DNA of 14,885 nucleotides from CAYMCQ01 sp964389025 (GTDB taxonomy: Bacteria; Verrucomicrobiota; Verrucomicrobiia; Limisphaerales; CAYMCQ01): positions 1-14,885 of the forward strand of contig CAYMCQ010000092.1 in NCBI GenBank assembly GCA_964389025.1, given 5' to 3'. Below are positions 13,466 through 14,885 of the stretch, piece by piece. A program made the translations under genes and the position numbers. A model generated the notes under the pieces. It was not told where the DNA came from, ran no database searches, and saw only the letters and a program-made list of their open reading frames with translations. Position 1 is the stretch's first letter. Each line of letters starts with the position of its first letter.

Positions 13466-13523
13466 ACGCGCGCTTCATGTCCGTGACGGCGTAACAGCAA
13501 AATGCGAGTTCAATGACTTTCAT
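13466..13523 (-). pseudogene. 5' fragment of a second VOC (glyoxalase-fold) gene
   Basis: Starting from ATG at 13523 the - strand reads MKVIELAFCCYAVTDMKRA, matching the intact VOC gene (12912 downwards, MLKVIELAF...) over 19 codons. There are only three codon differences, all synonymous (ATT/ATC, TGC/TGT, AAG/AAA), plus the missing second codon. Homology stops at KRA, a few bases from the hicA stop. The fragment is too short to fold as a VOC protein and is a truncated remnant. It directly follows the sucC fragment. Confidence 0.9.
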
Positions 13524-13527
13524 GAAA

Positions 13528-13606
13528 TTATTTCCCAACCGCCTTCACGACTTTCTGCGCCGCGTCCGCCATCGAATCGCCGGTGATGATTTTGTTCACG
13601 CTCAAA
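13528..13606 (-). pseudogene. 3' fragment of a second sucC
   Basis: The - strand reads IITGDSMADAAQKVVKAVGK and a TAA stop at 13530-13528, identical in protein to the end of the intact sucC (14470). Seven differences occur in 63 nt, all at third codon positions (stop TAA versus TAG included). Upstream, ACTTTG still aligns with sucC after a small deletion, as far as about 13606, next to the stop of the antitoxin-like gene. The stop is 4 nt before the ATG of the VOC fragment, so this is an old sucC-VOC junction. Confidence 0.9.
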
Positions 13607-13608
13607 GT

Positions 13609-13794
13609 TCAGGCGGCAATGGTTGAACGCTTCCGGCGCGCGACTGGCTTTCGTGGATGCACAAGGCGTTTGCCGACCTTAACTTCTTCGCGGTGAATCA
13701 GCGCGCCGAGGCGCTTCAAATCGTAGCCACATTCCGCGCCGATTTGGTCGCGGATTTCCCAGATGTTTTTCAGCAAACCGGCTTTCATTTTCAT
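13609..13794 (-). CDS. Small antitoxin-like protein B, downstream paralogue
   Basis: A 61-aa protein starting at MKMKAGLLKNIWEIRDQIG (13794), whose ATG overlaps the stop of the preceding paralogue (ATGA). The core IWEIRDQIGAECGYDLKRLG resembles small proteins often encoded next to PIN-domain toxins, which share an I-R-x-x-x-A-x-x-x-x-Y-D-L pattern. It is rich in basic residues towards the C-terminus. An upstream frame extension to 13956 only overlaps the neighbouring gene. It is likely an antitoxin or antitoxin-like partner of the PIN protein, inferred from position and pattern. Its stop is at the edge of the sucC fragment. Confidence 0.6.
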   Translation of the reverse strand: MKMKAGLLKNIWEIRDQIGAECGYDLKRLGALIHREEVKVGKRLVHPRKPVARRKRSTIAA

Positions 13795-13991
13795 GCCGCC
13801 ACTTTGACGGCGTGTTTTTTGCGGGCAATCACCGGCGATTCTCCGCGATAAACTTTGTAGGAATTTTTGGCGGCGGCGCGACGATACACGGCGGATTGTT
13901 TCGCCAGATCGTGACCGCACTCCTTGGCAATTTTCCCGCGCAACGAGCGCAGCCATTCGATGCCGTCTCCGTGATGTCTAGTCGTTTTCAT
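13791..13991 (-). CDS. Small antitoxin-like protein A, partner of the PIN toxin
   Basis: A 66-aa protein starting at MKTTRHHGDGIEWLRSLRG (13991). The ATG lies inside the last codons of the PIN gene, a 14-nt overlap, so the two are translationally coupled. The core IEWLRSLRGKIAKECGHDLA aligns with protein B (IWEIRDQIGAECGYDLKRL), and both end in a basic R-K-x-x-x-x-A-A tail, so the pair is a tandem duplication. I infer an antitoxin role because it is coupled to a PIN toxin. No recognisable DNA-binding motif is seen. Confidence 0.6.
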   Translation of the reverse strand: MKTTRHHGDGIEWLRSLRGKIAKECGHDLAKQSAVYRRAAAKNSYKVYRGESPVIARKKHAVKVAA

Positions 13992-14454
13992 CGGCTTCCA
14001 GTAATTGTATTGGCGTGACAATTTTTGGCGTCGCAAATCCCATCATCCAGTTCACGCGGATCATATGATCCAGCTTGTTGGGATTGGCCAGATGTTTGCA
14101 ATTCCACGTCACAAGATAATCGCACTTGTGAATGGTGGCGAGCGCCAAGTGGGTCGCGTCACCGAAAACTCCCGCAGGCATGAGTTTGTGTAGCTGATAA
14201 AATTCGACGACTTCCAACGCGTCGGCTGTTTCTTCCAAAACCGGCAGTTGCCGCGCCATGGCCAGCGCGCGATTTCTTTTCACACCCGGCGTCAGCGTGA
14301 GTTCAGCAATGACTGAATAGCCGGTGACTAAAATCGCCCCCGGTTTTGGCATCTTCCACCATTGCCGTGTCCAATGCCGTCGCGAACGAATTTCCAACGA
14401 CCGCCGGGTGTCGTGATAGAAACTCGGAATCGTGGTCTCAATGTAAAATTTCAT
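13978..14454 (-). CDS. PIN-domain ribonuclease toxin (VapC-like)
   Basis: A 158-aa PIN-domain protein, likely a Mg2+-dependent RNase toxin. Evidence: the N-terminal strand MKFYIETTIPSFY with an acidic residue at E6, then VTGYSVIAELT (E of the second acidic position), the GVFGDATHLALATIHKCDYL segment carrying two more acidic positions, and VTWNCKHLANPNK, the usual W-N-x-x-H-L-A/L-N closing motif of this PIN subgroup. It begins 15 nt after the sucC stop with a ggtgga-like ribosome binding site, and two small antitoxin-like genes follow, the first overlapping it. Toxin-first order is unusual for VapBC. It now lies directly downstream of sucC and is probably co-transcribed with it. Confidence 0.85.
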   Translation of the reverse strand: MKFYIETTIPSFYHDTRRSLEIRSRRHWTRQWWKMPKPGAILVTGYSVIAELTLTPGVKRNRALAMARQLPVLEETADALEVVEFYQLHKLMPAGVFGDATHLALATIHKCDYLVTWNCKHLANPNKLDHMIRVNWMMGFATPKIVTPIQLLEADEND

Positions 14455-14469
14455 TCCACCCGAAATAAT

Positions 14470-14885
14470 CTATTTTCCAACCGCCTTCACAACTTTCTGC
14501 GCCGCATCCGCCATTGAATCACCAGTGATGATGGCGACTCCGGATTCGGCCAAAGTTTTTTTGCCGGCGACGACGTTGTTTCCTTCAAGCCGGACGACAA
14601 GCGGAATGTTCAAGTGAGTTTCTCTCACCGCGGCGACGATGCCGGTGGCGATGACGTTGCAATCCATGATGCCGCCGAAAATGTTCACGAGAATTCCTTT
14701 CACGTGAGGGTCGCTCAAAATGATTTTGAATGCGGCCGTGACCTGCTCCTTGCTCGCGCCGCCGCCGACGTCGAGGAAGTTCGCCGGGCTGCCGCCAAAA
14801 TGCTGGATGATGTCCATCGTGGCCATCGCGAGGCCCGCGCCGTTGACGAGGCAGGCGATGGAGCCGTCGAGCTTGATGTAGTTCA
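14470..14885 (-). CDS. sucC: Succinyl-CoA synthetase beta subunit, 5' part outside the window
   Basis: The frame is open to the window edge, so this is the C-terminal 138 or so residues of the roughly 390-residue beta subunit, which binds nucleotide and succinate. Evidence: the NYIKLDGSIACLVNGAGLAM segment, DIIQHFGGSPANFLDVGGGA, then SDPHVKGILVNIFGGIMDC, PLVVRLEGNNV and the ending AIITGDSMADAAQKVVKAVGK. The family ends at the same place, so the 3' end is complete. sucD is on the same strand but not adjacent. A second copy of the last 21 codons, with only synonymous changes, lies at 13528. Confidence 0.96.
   Translation of the reverse strand, partial: NYIKLDGSIACLVNGAGLAMATMDIIQHFGGSPANFLDVGGGASKEQVTAAFKIILSDPHVKGILVNIFGGIMDCNVIATGIVAAVRETHLNIPLVVRLEGNNVVAGKKTLAESGVAIITGDSMADAAQKVVKAVGK

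Noticed and set aside
13609..13956. 115-residue version of antitoxin-like protein B
   Set aside because: Its first 54 codons lie over the coding sequence of paralogue A in another frame; the ATGA-coupled start at 13794 is better.

Overview
The window is a high-GC bacterial chromosome segment. It carries most of a bacterial microcompartment (BMC) operon, then a two-component gene, then housekeeping genes interrupted by toxin-antitoxin modules. The BMC gene set fits the Planctomycetes/Verrucomicrobia (PVM) type, which degrades L-fucose/L-rhamnose-type sugars through lactaldehyde: several BMC-H and three BMC-P shell proteins with no BMC-T seen, PduL, an acetate-kinase homologue, a CoA-acylating aldehyde dehydrogenase, a class II aldolase and a lactate/malate dehydrogenase. 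The gene set, the scarcity of Shine-Dalgarno sequences and the many palindromic intergenic repeats suggest a verrucomicrobial genome. That assignment is inference; the window has no rRNA or other marker.

Positions 1-9296 (+ strand) are the BMC operon: pduL (5' end outside the window), BMC-H1, BMC-H2, an acetate-kinase homologue, BMC-H3, BMC-P1, aldehyde dehydrogenase, BMC-P2, BMC-P3, class II aldolase, LDH/MDH and a 418-aa conserved-looking barrel protein. Expected chemistry: the aldolase splits a deoxyketose 1-phosphate into DHAP and lactaldehyde. The dehydrogenase turns lactaldehyde into an acyl-CoA, PduL makes the acyl-phosphate, the kinase recovers ATP, and the LDH/MDH homologue recycles NAD+. 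Most of the larger gaps in this operon hold a distinct inverted repeat. One of these repeats runs into the 3' end of the kinase gene and lengthens its protein.

Positions 9470-10570 (+) encode a receiver-histidine kinase protein. Positions 10676-11527 (-) encode a YggT-family membrane protein. sucD (11597-12496, -) and the partial sucC (14470-14885, -) encode succinyl-CoA synthetase, but about 2 kb separates them. That stretch holds a VOC/glyoxalase-fold gene, a hicBA module on the + strand, and a PIN-toxin gene with two tandem paralogous antitoxin-like genes.

The best hidden signal is at 13466-13606, between the two toxin-antitoxin modules. It is a second copy of the 3' end of sucC joined to the 5' end of the VOC gene. 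Over the 40 aligned codons it differs from the intact genes at 10 codons, all synonymous. This points to an ancestral sucC-VOC-sucD order and to a junction fragment that diverged under selection, possibly imported from a relative together with the toxin-antitoxin genes.
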